A DNA stretch of 64,000 nucleotides from Amycolatopsis acididurans (GTDB taxonomy: Bacteria > Actinomycetota > Actinomycetes > Mycobacteriales > Pseudonocardiaceae). Each line of letters begins with the position of its first letter. Positions within the stretch are counted from its first letter, which is position 1. The position numbers and the translations under genes were made by a program. Location of the stretch: NCBI RefSeq assembly GCF_012328925.1, contig NZ_JAAXLS010000022.1:1-64000 (forward strand), written 5' to 3'. Shown one piece after another: positions 42,269 through 52,114 of the stretch. The notes under the pieces are model-generated. The model ran no database searches. It was given only the letters and a program-made list of their open reading frames with translations, and had not been told where the DNA came from.

Positions 42269-43572
42269 CGCAAGAACCCTTCATAGTTGCGCTGCATGAG
42301 CTGACTTTCGATCTGCTTGACGGTGTCCAGTCCGACACCGACCATGATCAGCACGGCGGTACCGCCGAACGGGAAGCTCTGGTTGTTCCCTTGCTGGGTG
42401 ATCGAAAGGAAGAAGTTCGGCAGAATCGCCACGATACCGAGGTAGATCGACCCCGGCAGCGTGATCCGGCCGAGTACGAAGCTCAGGTACTCCGCGGTGG
42501 GGCGTCCCGGACGGATGCCCGGGATGAAGCCACCGAACTTCTTCATCTCCTCCGCACGCTCGTCCACGTTGAACGTGATCGTGATGTAGAAGTACGTGAA
42601 GAAGATGATCAGGGCGAAGTACAGCAGGATGTGCACCCAGCTGCCCTGGTTCACCACGTAGTTCTGCAGGAACACGTACCAACCGGAGTTGGAGCCCGAG
42701 CTGTTGACCAGCTGGCTGATCAACTGCGGGAGGTACAGCAGTGAGGAACCGAAGATGACCGGGATGACGCCGGCCTGGTTCACCTTGATCGGCAGATAGG
42801 TCGAGGTGCCGCCGTACATCCGGCGCCCGATCATGCGCTTGGCGTACTGCACCGGGATCCGGCGCTGGCCCTGTTCGACGAAGATGACGCTGGCGATGAT
42901 CACCAGCCCGAACACGCAGACGAGCGCGAAGACCAGGCCACCCTGGCCCTTGAGGATGTTCATGCCCTCGGCCGGGATGCGCGCCGCGATGTTCAGGAAG
43001 ATCAGGATGGACATGCCGTTGCCGATGCCGCGCTCGGTGATCAGCTCACCCATCCACATCATCACGGCGGTACCGGCGGTCATCGTGATGACGATGATGG
43101 CCAGCGACCAGATGCTGTTGTCCGGGATGATCGACACGCTGCAGCCGGGGAACAGCTGGTCGCGGTCGGCCAGCGCCACCACACCGGTGGCCTGCAGGAT
43201 CGCCAGCGCGATCGTCAGGTACCGGGTGTACTGGGTCAGCTTGTTCTGACCGGCCTGGCCCTCTTTCTTCAGTTCCTCGAAACGAGGGATCACCACGGTG
43301 AGCAGCTGCACGATGATGCTGGCCGTGATGTAGGGCATGATGCCGGTCGAGAAGATCGACAGCTGCAGGAGCGCACCGCCGCTGAACAGGTTCAGCAGCG
43401 AATAGATGCCCGAAGAGTCAGCCTGCGACCCACACGTCTGGACGTTGGGATATGAGACCCCTGGCGCCGGCGTGACCGCACCGATCCGGTACACCGCCAC
43501 GATCATCAGCGTGAACAGGATCTTCTTGCGCAGGTCCGGCGTAGCAAGAGCCGAGCGGAAGGCGCTGAGCAC
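42265..43572 (-). CDS. secY: Preprotein translocase subunit SecY
   Basis: The 435-residue channel of the Sec translocon with ten membrane helices. The GTG start at 43572 gives MLSAFRSALATPDLRKKILFT. Conserved loops include the plug/TM2 region (GIYSLLNLFSGGALLQLSIFSTGIMPYI) and the C5-like loop with GIRPGRPTAEYL. It is preceded by a 176-bp gap that should hold its promoter, since the spc operon appears to end at a hairpin after rplO. Confidence 0.98.
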   Translation of the reverse strand: MLSAFRSALATPDLRKKILFTLMIVAVYRIGAVTPAPGVSYPNVQTCGSQADSSGIYSLLNLFSGGALLQLSIFSTGIMPYITASIIVQLLTVVIPRFEELKKEGQAGQNKLTQYTRYLTIALAILQATGVVALADRDQLFPGCSVSIIPDNSIWSLAIIVITMTAGTAVMMWMGELITERGIGNGMSILIFLNIAARIPAEGMNILKGQGGLVFALVCVFGLVIIASVIFVEQGQRRIPVQYAKRMIGRRMYGGTSTYLPIKVNQAGVIPVIFGSSLLYLPQLISQLVNSSGSNSGWYVFLQNYVVNQGSWVHILLYFALIIFFTYFYITITFNVDERAEEMKKFGGFIPGIRPGRPTAEYLSFVLGRITLPGSIYLGIVAILPNFFLSITQQGNNQSFPFGGTAVLIMVGVGLDTVKQIESQLMQRNYEGFLR

Positions 43573-43748
43573 GCGGGGGACCTCCTCGGCGTCGCCGGCG
43601 GGTGGCGCCGACGATCGGCTTGGCCGGCAGTTACCGGCATGAACACATCATTCTGGCGCAAGCCAGGAGCGCCTCGAGACAGAGTTGTCCCGAAGCGTGT
43701 TGCCGACTCTAACAGCCGCCCATGGTCGGGCCGCACCGCAGGCTACCT

Positions 43749-44330
43749 TTACCGCTCCGGGGAGTCACCGGGCGGACCTGGGAGGCGATTTCCGCGCACC
43801 GGCAACGCGATCAGCACGACGGCGGCCGACGCGAGCACGCCCGCGGCGAGCACGAGCCAGAATCCGGCACCGAGGGCCGCGCTCGCCCCGTCGGCGGCCT
43901 GGATCGTGCCGCGCAGGTTCACCACCTGCACCGCGACCGTGGCCAGCACACCGACCAGGAACGCCGCGGCGACCGAACCGGCCAGCAGAGCCGCGAAGCC
44001 CACGGCGGCGGGCGCGGCTCGCTGCGCCGCGGCGATGATCATCAGGACGGCGATGCCGAGCAGGGCCGCCGCGATGGTGAGCGGGATGCCGTTCTCGGCG
44101 ACGTGTCCGGCCGAGGGCGTCGCGCCACCGGCCGTGACCTCCCAGCCGGTCACCGAGATCCGGGCCGCCGGGCCGCCCATGAGACTCAGCTCACCCGAGA
44201 CCAGCGGCAGGAACGAGCCGACGACGGCGAGGACGGCGGCGGCCAGCGCGGCCGCCGCACCGAACAGCCGCGTGCGCACCACCGGCGACTGGCTCCGGCG
44301 CTCGGTTACCGCGGTCTCCCCCTCCGTCAT
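43749..44330 (-). CDS. Small integral membrane protein, function unknown
   Basis: A 193-residue protein with four predicted membrane helices (for example LFGAAAALAAAVLAVVGSFLP, IPLTIAAALLGIAVLMIIAAA, VGFAALLAGSVAAAFLVGVLA and FWLVLAAGVLASAAVVLIAL). I do not recognise a family. The ATG at 44330 (MTEGETAV) is preferred to the upstream frame, which runs into the rplO terminator. It lies between rplO and secY, which are adjacent in many bacteria, and is separated from rplO by a strong hairpin. Confidence 0.8.
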   Translation of the reverse strand: MTEGETAVTERRSQSPVVRTRLFGAAAALAAAVLAVVGSFLPLVSGELSLMGGPAARISVTGWEVTAGGATPSAGHVAENGIPLTIAAALLGIAVLMIIAAAQRAAPAAVGFAALLAGSVAAAFLVGVLATVAVQVVNLRGTIQAADGASAALGAGFWLVLAAGVLASAAVVLIALPVRGNRLPGPPGDSPER

Positions 44331-44361
44331 CCTCCGATCGTGGCACCCGGGCGCGAACACG

Positions 44362-44397
44362 ACAACGGCCCGCCGGGCGAACCCGGCGGGCCGTTGT
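44362..44397 (-). terminator. Terminator of the spc operon after rplO
   Basis: A perfect 16-bp stem ACAACGGCCCGCCGGG / CCCGGCGGGCCGTTGT with a CGAA tetraloop, 18 bp beyond the rplO stop. There is no clear T-run on the minus strand, as is common for actinobacterial hairpin terminators. It splits rplO from the membrane gene and secY. Confidence 0.88.
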
Positions 44398-44414
44398 GGC
44401 ACCCGTGCGAAAAC

Positions 44415-44858
44415 TCAGGCCTTGGTGATCGAGCCGCCCGCGGCCTCCACCTTCTCCTTGGCGGAGTTGGAGAACGCGTCGGCGGTGATGTCCAGCTTGA
44501 CGCTGACGTCACCGTTGCCGAGCACCTTGACGAGCTTGCCCTTGCGGACCAGACCGCGAGCGGCCAGGTCCTCCTTCGATACCGTGCCACCGTCGCTGAA
44601 CACGCGGGCGATGTCGCCGACGTTCACCGGCTGGTACTCGGTGCGGAAACGGTTCTTGAAGCCACGCAGCTTCGGCAGCCGCATGTGGATGGGCATCTGC
44701 CCACCCTCGAAACCGGCGGGCACGTTCTTGCGGGCCTTGGTGCCCTTCGTGCCGCGACCGGCGGTCTTGCCCTTCGAACCCTCACCACGGCCGACGCGGA
44801 TCTTGTCGCGCTTGGCGCCGGGCGCGGGACGCAGGTTGTGGATCTTGATGGCGGTCAT
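44415..44858 (-). CDS. rplO: 50S ribosomal protein L15 (uL15)
   Basis: The 147-residue uL15 protein. The Gly/Lys-rich N-terminal extension (KRDKIRVGRGEGSKGKTAGRG) that threads into 23S rRNA is followed by FEGGQMPIHMRLPKLRGF and the globular C-terminal domain. The ATG overlaps the rpmD stop (ATGA). It ends the spc operon at a strong hairpin. Confidence 0.98.
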   Translation of the reverse strand: MTAIKIHNLRPAPGAKRDKIRVGRGEGSKGKTAGRGTKGTKARKNVPAGFEGGQMPIHMRLPKLRGFKNRFRTEYQPVNVGDIARVFSDGGTVSKEDLAARGLVRKGKLVKVLGNGDVSVKLDITADAFSNSAKEKVEAAGGSITKA

Positions 44859-45040
44859 GCCTTGACCTCCTCAACGGTCACGAGGTGACGCACCGTGTGG
44901 ATCAGGCCACGCACCTCGGGAGTGTCCTCCCGAACCACGGACTGCCGGATCTTGTGCAGCCCGAGGGTCCGCAGCGAGTCCCGGTGGTTCTGCTTGGTGC
45001 CGATCTTGCTCTTGACCTGGGTGACCTTGAGCTGAGCCAC
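44855..45040 (-). CDS. rpmD: 50S ribosomal protein L30 (uL30)
   Basis: The 61-residue uL30 protein, starting MAQLKVTQVKSKIGTKQNHR from a GTG at 45040, one base after the rpsE stop. The conserved TLRTLGL-like segment reads DSLRTLGLHKIRQSVV, followed by TPEVRGLIHTVRHLV. It overlaps rplO by four bases. Confidence 0.97.
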   Translation of the reverse strand: MAQLKVTQVKSKIGTKQNHRDSLRTLGLHKIRQSVVREDTPEVRGLIHTVRHLVTVEEVKA

Positions 45041-45041
45041 G

Positions 45042-45686
45042 TCAGACCCCCTGTCCCGCACGCTGGCGCAGCATCCGGGCCGGGGCCACGTCTTCGAGGG
45101 GCAGGCCACGGCGAGCGGCCACCTCCTCCGGACGCTGCAGGCCCTTGAGAGCCGCCACGGTCGCGTGCACGATGTTGATCGCGTTGTCGCTACCGAGCGA
45201 CTTCGACAGCACGTCGTGCACGCCCGCGCACTCCAGCACCGCACGCACCGGGCCACCGGCGATGACACCGGTACCGGCGCTGGCCGGACGCAGCAGCACC
45301 ACACCGGCGGCGTCCTCACCCTGGATCGGGTGCGGGATGGTGCCGGCGATCCGAGGCACGCGGAAGAAGTTCTTCTTCGCCTCCTCGACGCCCTTGGCGA
45401 TCGCCGCGGGCACCTCCTTGGCCTTGCCGTAGCCGACGCCGACCTGACCGTCACCGTCGCCGACGACGACGAGCGCGGTGAAGCTGAAGCGACGACCACC
45501 CTTGACGACCTTGGCGACGCGGTTGATCGCGACGACGCGCTCGAGGTGCGGGGTCTTCTCCTGGCCGGCCCCGCCACGGCCACCGTCGCGGCGGTCCCTG
45601 CGGTCGCGACGGTCGCCGCGGTCGTTACCGCCCTGGCCGCCTTGACCGCCCTGCCCGCCGCCGAATTGCCGTGTACGTCCCGGCAT
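45042..45686 (-). CDS. rpsE: 30S ribosomal protein S5 (uS5)
   Basis: The 214-residue uS5 protein acts in decoding fidelity. The first 45 residues are a Gly/Gln/Arg/Asp-rich extension with GGQGGQGGQGG and RRDRRDRRD repeats. The conserved core starts at LERVVAINRVAKVVKGGRRFSF, with GKAKEVPAAIAKG and VRAVLECAGVHDVLSKSLGS. The extension is longer than in most bacteria but typical of actinobacteria. Confidence 0.98.
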   Translation of the reverse strand: MPGRTRQFGGGQGGQGGQGGNDRGDRRDRRDRRDGGRGGAGQEKTPHLERVVAINRVAKVVKGGRRFSFTALVVVGDGDGQVGVGYGKAKEVPAAIAKGVEEAKKNFFRVPRIAGTIPHPIQGEDAAGVVLLRPASAGTGVIAGGPVRAVLECAGVHDVLSKSLGSDNAINIVHATVAALKGLQRPEEVAARRGLPLEDVAPARMLRQRAGQGV

Positions 45687-45721
45687 CAGGCGTTCCTTCC
45701 GTTCTCGCGAATGTGCATCTT

Positions 45722-46132
45722 CTAGAACTCCAACCCGCCCTCACGGGCGGCGTCGGCCAGGGCCGCGATACGACCGTGGTAGCCGTTGCCACCGTGGTCG
45801 AAAACGACCCCGGAAATGCCCGCGTTCTTCGCACGGGCCGCCACCAGCTCGCCGACCTTGGCGGCCTTGGCCTTCTTGTCGCCCTCGATGGCACGCACAT
45901 CGGCCTCCATGGTCGACGCCGCGGCCAGCGTGTGGCCGGACAGGTCGTCGATCACCTGGACGTAGATGTGCCGCGAGGACCGCTTCACCGACAGGCGCGG
46001 ACGCTCCGCGCTGCCCTGGATCTTCTTGCGGAGCCGGAAGTGACGGCGCGTCTTCGCGACGCGGCGCCGGGTGGAAACGTCCTTGCCGATCGGCTTCCGC
46101 TTCTGCGTCAAAGTTGTGCGCGTTTCGCTCAT
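45722..46132 (-). CDS. rplR: 50S ribosomal protein L18 (uL18)
   Basis: The 136-residue uL18 protein carries 5S rRNA into the 50S subunit. Conserved parts are RRHFRLRKKIQGSAERPRLSV, the IYVQVIDD strand and the C-terminal FDHGGNGYHGRIAALADAAREGGL. It lies 3 bp after rplF and 35 bp before rpsE. Confidence 0.98.
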   Translation of the reverse strand: MSETRTTLTQKRKPIGKDVSTRRRVAKTRRHFRLRKKIQGSAERPRLSVKRSSRHIYVQVIDDLSGHTLAAASTMEADVRAIEGDKKAKAAKVGELVAARAKNAGISGVVFDHGGNGYHGRIAALADAAREGGLEF

Positions 46133-46135
46133 CGC

Positions 46136-46675
46136 TTACTTACCCGTCTTTCCGACCTTGCGACGGATGCGCTCACCCTCGTACCGCAGCCCCTTGCCCT
46201 TGTAGGGGTCCGGGCGGCGAAGCTTGCGGATCACCGCTGCCGTCTGGCCGACCTTCTGCTTGTCGATACCCGAGACCGAGAACCGGGTCGGGGACTCCAC
46301 CTTGAAGGTGATGCCCTCGGGCGCCTCGATCAGCACCGGGTGGCTGTAGCCGAGGGCGAACTCGAGGTTGCTGCCCTTGGCCTGGACGCGGTAACCGACG
46401 CCGTGGATCTCGAGCTTCTTCTCGTAGCCCTCGGTCACCCCGACGACGAGGTTGTTCACCAGCGTCCGGGTAAGGCCGTGCAGCGCGCGGTTCTCCCGCT
46501 CGTCGTCAGGCCGCTTGACCTCGAGCGTGCCGTCCTCGGCGCGCTCGACGGTGATCGGCTCGATGATGGTGTGCGACAGGGTGCCCTTGGGCCCCTTGAC
46601 CGTGACGTCCTGGCCGTCGATGGTCACCTCGACCCCGGAAGGGACGGCGATCGGCCGCTTTCCGATGCGTGACAT
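46136..46675 (-). CDS. rplF: 50S ribosomal protein L6 (uL6)
   Basis: The 179-residue uL6 protein, a tandem of two similar domains, sits near the sarcin-ricin loop. Conserved features are MSRIGKRPIAVPSGV at the start, EIHGVGYRVQAKG in the middle and the C-terminal RRPDPYKGKGLRYEGERIRRK. It is 16 bp after rpsH. Confidence 0.98.
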   Translation of the reverse strand: MSRIGKRPIAVPSGVEVTIDGQDVTVKGPKGTLSHTIIEPITVERAEDGTLEVKRPDDERENRALHGLTRTLVNNLVVGVTEGYEKKLEIHGVGYRVQAKGSNLEFALGYSHPVLIEAPEGITFKVESPTRFSVSGIDKQKVGQTAAVIRKLRRPDPYKGKGLRYEGERIRRKVGKTGK

Positions 46676-46691
46676 GCCTAAACTCCCTTCC

Positions 46692-47090
46692 TCACCAGAC
46701 GTAGGCGAGGACTTCCCCGCCCACCCCGTTGCGCTTGGCCTGCCGGTCGGTCTGCAGACCGCCGGAGGTGGAGATGATCGCGATGCCGAGGCCGCCCAGC
46801 ACGCTGGGGAGCTCCGTCGACTTCGCGTACACCCGCAGACCCGGCTTGGACACCCGGCGCAGACCCGCGATGCTGCGCTCGCGGTTGCGGCCGTACTTGA
46901 GCTCCACGACCAGGTTCTTGTGCTTCTCGCCCGGCTCCGAGCGGTAACCCGCGATGTAACCCTCGCGCTTGAGGATGTCCGCGATGTTCTGCTTGAGCTT
47001 CGAGTGGGGCAGCACGACCTCGTCGTGGTACGCCGAGTTGGCGTTGCGCAGACGAGTCAAGAAGTCTGCGATCGGGTCGGTCATCGTCAT
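46692..47090 (-). CDS. rpsH: 30S ribosomal protein S8 (uS8)
   Basis: The 132-residue uS8 protein, a central-domain 16S rRNA binder and in E. coli the feedback repressor of the spc operon. It has DPIADFLTRLRNAN, KREGYIAGY and the C-terminal IISTSGGLQTDRQAKRNGVGGEVLAYVW. It follows rpsN by 68 bp. Confidence 0.98.
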   Translation of the reverse strand: MTMTDPIADFLTRLRNANSAYHDEVVLPHSKLKQNIADILKREGYIAGYRSEPGEKHKNLVVELKYGRNRERSIAGLRRVSKPGLRVYAKSTELPSVLGGLGIAIISTSGGLQTDRQAKRNGVGGEVLAYVW

Positions 47091-47158
47091 GGTGACCTGT
47101 CAACCTTTCTCGCCTGGTTCCCTCGCCCCTGCGAGGGCCTGTGGCGAAGTGGGAGTTT

Positions 47159-47344
47159 TTACCAGCTGGACTTGGACACGCCCGGCAGCTCGCCCGCGTG
47201 CGCCATCTCGCGGAGGCACACCCGGCACAGCCCGAACTTGCGGAAGACCGAGTGCGGCCGGCCGCAGCGGTTGCAGCGGGTGTACGCGCGCACCTTGAAC
47301 TTGGGCTTGCGGGCCGCCTTGGCGATCAGAGCCTTCTTGGCCAT
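47159..47344 (-). CDS. rpsN: 30S ribosomal protein S14, zinc form (uS14 type Z)
   Basis: The 61-residue zinc-binding form of uS14, with two CxxC pairs in RCNRC-type order (CNRCGRPHSVFRKFGLCRVC). It contacts the 16S head near uS3 and uS10. The ATG shares a base with the rplE stop (TGATG). Some actinobacteria also carry a zinc-free paralogue elsewhere; none is in this window. Confidence 0.98.
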   Translation of the reverse strand: MAKKALIAKAARKPKFKVRAYTRCNRCGRPHSVFRKFGLCRVCLREMAHAGELPGVSKSSW

Positions 47345-47940
47345 CAGTTCTCCTTGAACGGGAAGCCGAGCTTGCGAAGCAGCGCCCGGCCCTCGTCATC
47401 GGTGGTAGCGGTGGTGACGACGGTGATGTCCATGCCGCGCGGGCGGTCGATGGAGTCCGGGTTGATCTCGTGGAACATCGACTGCTCGTTGAGCCCGAAC
47501 GTGTAGTTGCCGTTGCCGTCGAACTGCTTGCCCGAAAGGCCGCGGAAGTCACGGATACGCGGCAGCGCGATGGTCAGCAGCCGGTCGAGGAACTCCCACA
47601 TCCGGTCGCCGCGCAGCGTCACGCGCGCACCGATCGGCTGGCCCTCGCGCAGCTTGAACTGCGCGATGGACTTGCGGGCCCTGCGCACCTCGGGCTTCTG
47701 CCCGGTGATCGTGGCGAGGTCGCGGATCGCGCCCTCGATCAGCTTCGAGTCCCTGGCCGCGTCGCCGACACCCATGTTGACGACGACCTTCACGACACCC
47801 GGGATCTGGTGCACGTTCGCGTAGCTGAACTCCTTCTGGAGCTCGCCCTTGATCTCTTCGCGGTACCGGGTCTTCAACCGCGGCACCGTGCCTGTGCCTC
47901 CAGTGCCGGCGGGCACGGTCTTCTCCACCGTTTCCGTCAT
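47344..47940 (-). CDS. rplE: 50S ribosomal protein L5 (uL5)
   Basis: The 198-residue uL5 protein binds 5S rRNA and the P-site tRNA elbow. A 20-residue Thr/Gly-rich start (MTETVEKTVPAGTGGTG) precedes the conserved RLKTRYREEIKGELQKEFSY. Also visible are ITGQKPEVRRARKSIAQFKLREG and GLNEQSMFHEINPDSID. It shares a base with rplX and rpsN on either side. Confidence 0.98.
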   Translation of the reverse strand: MTETVEKTVPAGTGGTGTVPRLKTRYREEIKGELQKEFSYANVHQIPGVVKVVVNMGVGDAARDSKLIEGAIRDLATITGQKPEVRRARKSIAQFKLREGQPIGARVTLRGDRMWEFLDRLLTIALPRIRDFRGLSGKQFDGNGNYTFGLNEQSMFHEINPDSIDRPRGMDITVVTTATTDDEGRALLRKLGFPFKEN

Positions 47941-48254
47941 CAGATGTCCTTACCGGTCCTGCGCGAGATACGAACCTTCTTGCCGTCCTCACCGACGCGG
48001 TAGCCGATGCGGGTCGGCTTGCCGTCGGAGTCGACGACCATCACGTTCGAGACGTGGATCGGCGCCTCCTGGGTGACGATCCCGCCCGACTGCGCGCCAC
48101 GCTGGGTCTGGGTGATCCGGGTGTGCTTCTTGATCCGGTTCACGCCCTCGACCAGCACGCGCTGGCGGCTCGGGTAGGCCTGGATGACCTTGCCCTTGGC
48201 GCCCTTGTCCTTGCCGGCGATAACGACGACCGTGTCGCCCTTCTTCACCTTCAT
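47940..48254 (-). CDS. rplX: 50S ribosomal protein L24 (uL24)
   Basis: The 104-residue uL24 protein, an assembly initiator at the exit tunnel. The KOW motif region reads KVKKGDTVVVIAGKDKGAKG, followed by VEGVNRIKKHTR and GIVTQEAPIHVSNVM. It is one base from rplN and overlaps rplE by one base. Confidence 0.98.
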   Translation of the reverse strand: MKVKKGDTVVVIAGKDKGAKGKVIQAYPSRQRVLVEGVNRIKKHTRITQTQRGAQSGGIVTQEAPIHVSNVMVVDSDGKPTRIGYRVGEDGKKVRISRRTGKDI

Positions 48255-48255
48255 G

Positions 48256-48624
48256 TCAGAGCACCTCCGGAGCCAGCGAGATGATCTTCATGAACTTCCG
48301 GTCGCGCAGTTCGCGGCCAACCGGACCGAAGATGCGGGTCCCGCGCGGCTCGTTGTCGTTCTTGATGAGCACGGCGGCGTTCTCGTCGAACCGGATGTAG
48401 GAGCCGTCCGGGCGACGCCGCTCCTTGGTCGTGCGGACGACGACGGCCTTGACCACGTCACCCTTCTTCACCCCGGCAGCCGGGATGGCGTCCTTCACGG
48501 TGGCGACGATGATGTCGCCGATACCCGCGTAGCGCCGCCCCGAACCGCCGAGCACGCGGATGCAAAGGATCTCCTTGGCGCCCGTGTTGTCGGCGACTCG
48601 TAGCCGCGACTCCTGCTGGATCAC
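48256..48624 (-). CDS. rplN: 50S ribosomal protein L14 (uL14)
   Basis: The 122-residue uL14 protein, at the subunit interface. It starts at a GTG (MIQQESRLRVADNTGAKEI) and has VVRTTKERRRPDGSYIRFDENAAV and GTRIFGPVGRELR. A 75-bp gap separates it from rpsQ, the longest gap in the S10-spc block, where an internal control site could lie. Confidence 0.98.
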   Translation of the reverse strand: MIQQESRLRVADNTGAKEILCIRVLGGSGRRYAGIGDIIVATVKDAIPAAGVKKGDVVKAVVVRTTKERRRPDGSYIRFDENAAVLIKNDNEPRGTRIFGPVGRELRDRKFMKIISLAPEVL

Positions 48625-48699
48625 GTCAACTCCTGTATGTCTCGCCGGTTCTCGCTCTCGCGAGCCTGGCGGAACGGAAGGGACCCATCTGGCCCCTGC

Positions 48700-49002
48700 T
48701 TACTTGGCCTTCTCCACGATCCGCACGAGCCGCCACCGCTTGGTGGCCGACAGCGGGCGGGTCTCCATGAGAACCACGCGGTCACCCTTGCCGGCGATGT
48801 TCTCCTCGTCGTGCGCCTTCACCTTGCTGGTGGTGCGGACGACCTTCGGGTACTTGGGGTGCTTCTTGCGGTCCTCGAGCTGAACCACGATCGTCTTGTC
48901 CATCTTGTCGGACACGACGTAGCCCTCACGAACCTTGCGGTAGTTACGACCCGAGTCGGCCTTCTGTACCGGCAGAGCCGCGAGCTCCTCGGCCTCGCTC
49001 AT
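48700..49002 (-). CDS. rpsQ: 30S ribosomal protein S17 (uS17)
   Basis: The 100-residue uS17 protein, an early 16S binder. The core YRKVREGYVVSDKMDKTIVV is followed by KAHDEENIAGKGDRVVLMETRPLS and ATKRWRLVRIVEKAK. The ATG overlaps the rpmC stop by four bases. Confidence 0.98.
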   Translation of the reverse strand: MSEAEELAALPVQKADSGRNYRKVREGYVVSDKMDKTIVVQLEDRKKHPKYPKVVRTTSKVKAHDEENIAGKGDRVVLMETRPLSATKRWRLVRIVEKAK

Positions 49003-49246
49003 GCCGCACCTTCCTCATCTTCAGCTTCGGGGGAAACGGACAGGCCGAGCTCCCGCTCGCGCATGATCGTGTAGATCCGCGCGATGTCGGTGCGCACGGT
49101 GCGCAGCCTGCGGTTGTTGTCCAGCTGCCCGGTGGCCATCTGGAAGCGGAGGTTGAACAGCTCCTCCTTGGCCTCCTTCAGGCGCAGCACGAGCTCCTCG
49201 GCCGTGAGCTCACGAAGCTCTGACGGTGCGGTACCGGCTTTCGCCA

Positions 49247-49247
<1 letters not shown>
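48999..49247 (-). CDS. rpmC: 50S ribosomal protein L29 (uL29)
   Basis: The 82-residue uL29 helical hairpin at the tunnel exit, a docking site for nascent-chain factors. It has LRELTAEELVLRLKEAKEEL, RFQMATGQLDNNRRL and RTDIARIYTIMRERE, plus a short acidic tail. It overlaps rplP by one base and rpsQ by four. Confidence 0.98.
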
Positions 49248-49666
<419 letters not shown>

Positions 49667-49669
49667 GCC

Positions 49670-50532
<863 letters not shown>

Positions 50533-50533
<1 letters not shown>

Positions 50534-50937
50534 TACCGGCCACCCTTCCTCTTACCGCTCTTCTTCTCCGGACGGGACTCCACCTCAACCGTGATGTGGC
50601 TGGTCCGCTTGCGGATCCGGTAGGCACGCCCCTGGGCGCGCGGCCGGATGCGCTTGAGCGTCGGGCCCTCGTCGGCGTAGGCGTTCTTCACCCACAGCGT
50701 GTCCGGGTCAAGATCCAGGTTGTTCTCGGCGTTCGCCATGGCGCTCGCGAGCACCTTGGCGACCGGCTGGCTCGCGGCCTGCGGCGCGAACCGCAGGATG
50801 GCCAGCGCCTCCTGGGCGTTACGACCCTTGATCAGCTCGATCACCCGGCGCACCTTCATCGGCGAGTCCCGGACGAAGCGAGCCCGCGCGTAGGCCGTGG
50901 GAAGCTCCTCGGCCGTAGCGTCTGTCTGGGCACTCAT
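50533..50937 (-). CDS. rplV: 50S ribosomal protein L22 (uL22)
   Basis: The 134-residue uL22 protein, which lines the exit tunnel near the macrolide site. It has ARFVRDSPMKVRRVIELIKG and the beta-hairpin region GPTLKRIRPRAQGRAYRIRKRTSHITV. No unusual hairpin insertion of the kind tied to macrolide resistance is evident. It lies 28 bp after rpsS. Confidence 0.98.
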
Positions 50938-50965
50938 TCGCTAGTTCCTCTTCTCGGTGCGCCCG

Positions 50966-51247
50966 TCAGCGACGGCGCGACTTACGGTCGTCCTTGATGT
51001 GGCCCTTGAAGGTCCGCGTCGGGGCGAACTCGCCCAGCTTGTGACCCACCATCGCCTCGGTGACGAACACCGGGACGTGCTTGCGGCCGTCGTGCACGGC
51101 GATCGTGTGCCCGAGCATGTCGGGGATGATCGTGGACCGGCGGGACCACGTCTTGATCACCGTCTTCTTGCCCGACTCGTTGAGCGCGTCCACCTTCTTG
51201 AGCAGGTGGTCGTCCACGAACGGGCCCTTTTTGAGGCTGCGCGGCAT
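50966..51247 (-). CDS. rpsS: 30S ribosomal protein S19 (uS19)
   Basis: The 93-residue uS19 head protein. The sequence MPRSLKKGPFVDDHLLKKV, WSRRSTIIPDMLGHTIAVHDG and VTEAMVGHKLGEFAPTRTF is the full family pattern. It lies 18 bp after rplB. Confidence 0.98.
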   Translation of the reverse strand: MPRSLKKGPFVDDHLLKKVDALNESGKKTVIKTWSRRSTIIPDMLGHTIAVHDGRKHVPVFVTEAMVGHKLGEFAPTRTFKGHIKDDRKSRRR

Positions 51248-51265
51248 GTTCTTCTACCTCCCTGC

Positions 51266-52099
51266 TCAGCGCTTCTTGCCGGTACGCCGGCGGCGGACGA
51301 TCAGTTGGTCGGACGGCTTGCGGCGACGCGTGCGGCCCTCGGGCTTACCGTTCGGGTTCACCGGGTGGCGACCACCGGACGTCTTGCCCTCACCACCACC
51401 GTGCGGGTGGTCGACCGGGTTCATCACGACACCACGGACAGTCGGGCGCTTGCCGCGCCAGCGGTTGCGGCCCGCCTTGCCCCAGTTGATGTTCGAGTGC
51501 TCGGAGTTGCCGACCTCGCCGACCGTGGCGCGGTTGCGCACGTCCACGTTGCGGATTTCGCCCGAGGGCATCCGCAGCTGGGCGTACGGGCCGTCCTTCG
51601 CGACGAGCTGCACGCGGGCACCGGCCGAACGCGCGATCTTGGCGCCGCCACCGGGGCGGAGCTCGATCGCGTGCACCACGGTGCCGACCGGGATGTTGCG
51701 CAGCGGCAGGTTGTTGCCCGGCTTGATGTCGGCGCGCGGGCCGCTCTCCACCGTGTCGCCCTGCTGAAGCTTCGCCGGGGCGATGATGTAGCGCTTCTCC
51801 CCGTCGGCGTAGTGCAGCAGCGCGATCCGGGCGGAGCGGTTCGGGTCGTACTCGATGTGCGCGACCTTGGCGGGCACGCCGTCCTTGTCGTTGCGCCGGA
51901 AGTCGATGATCCGGTAGGCCCGCTTGTGGCCGCCGCCCTTGTGCCGGGTGGTGATCTTGCCCGACGAGTTGCGGCCGCCGCTCTTGCTCAGCGGGCGCAG
52001 CAGCGACTTCTCCGGCGTGGACCGGGTGATCTCGGCGAAGTCCGAGACGCTCGAGCCACGACGGCCCGGCGTCGTCGGCTTGTACTTGCGAATACCCAT
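51266..52099 (-). CDS. rplB: 50S ribosomal protein L2 (uL2)
   Basis: The 277-residue uL2 protein, needed for subunit joining and near the peptidyl-transferase centre. It has the start MGIRKYKPTTPGRRGSSV, RHKGGGHKRAYRIIDFRR and the conserved GVVMNPVDHPHGGGEGKTSG with the His close to the active site. It lies 15 bp after rplW. Confidence 0.98.
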   Translation of the reverse strand: MGIRKYKPTTPGRRGSSVSDFAEITRSTPEKSLLRPLSKSGGRNSSGKITTRHKGGGHKRAYRIIDFRRNDKDGVPAKVAHIEYDPNRSARIALLHYADGEKRYIIAPAKLQQGDTVESGPRADIKPGNNLPLRNIPVGTVVHAIELRPGGGAKIARSAGARVQLVAKDGPYAQLRMPSGEIRNVDVRNRATVGEVGNSEHSNINWGKAGRNRWRGKRPTVRGVVMNPVDHPHGGGEGKTSGGRHPVNPNGKPEGRTRRRKPSDQLIVRRRRTGKKR

Positions 52100-52114
52100 T
52101 GTCTGCTCAGTCCC

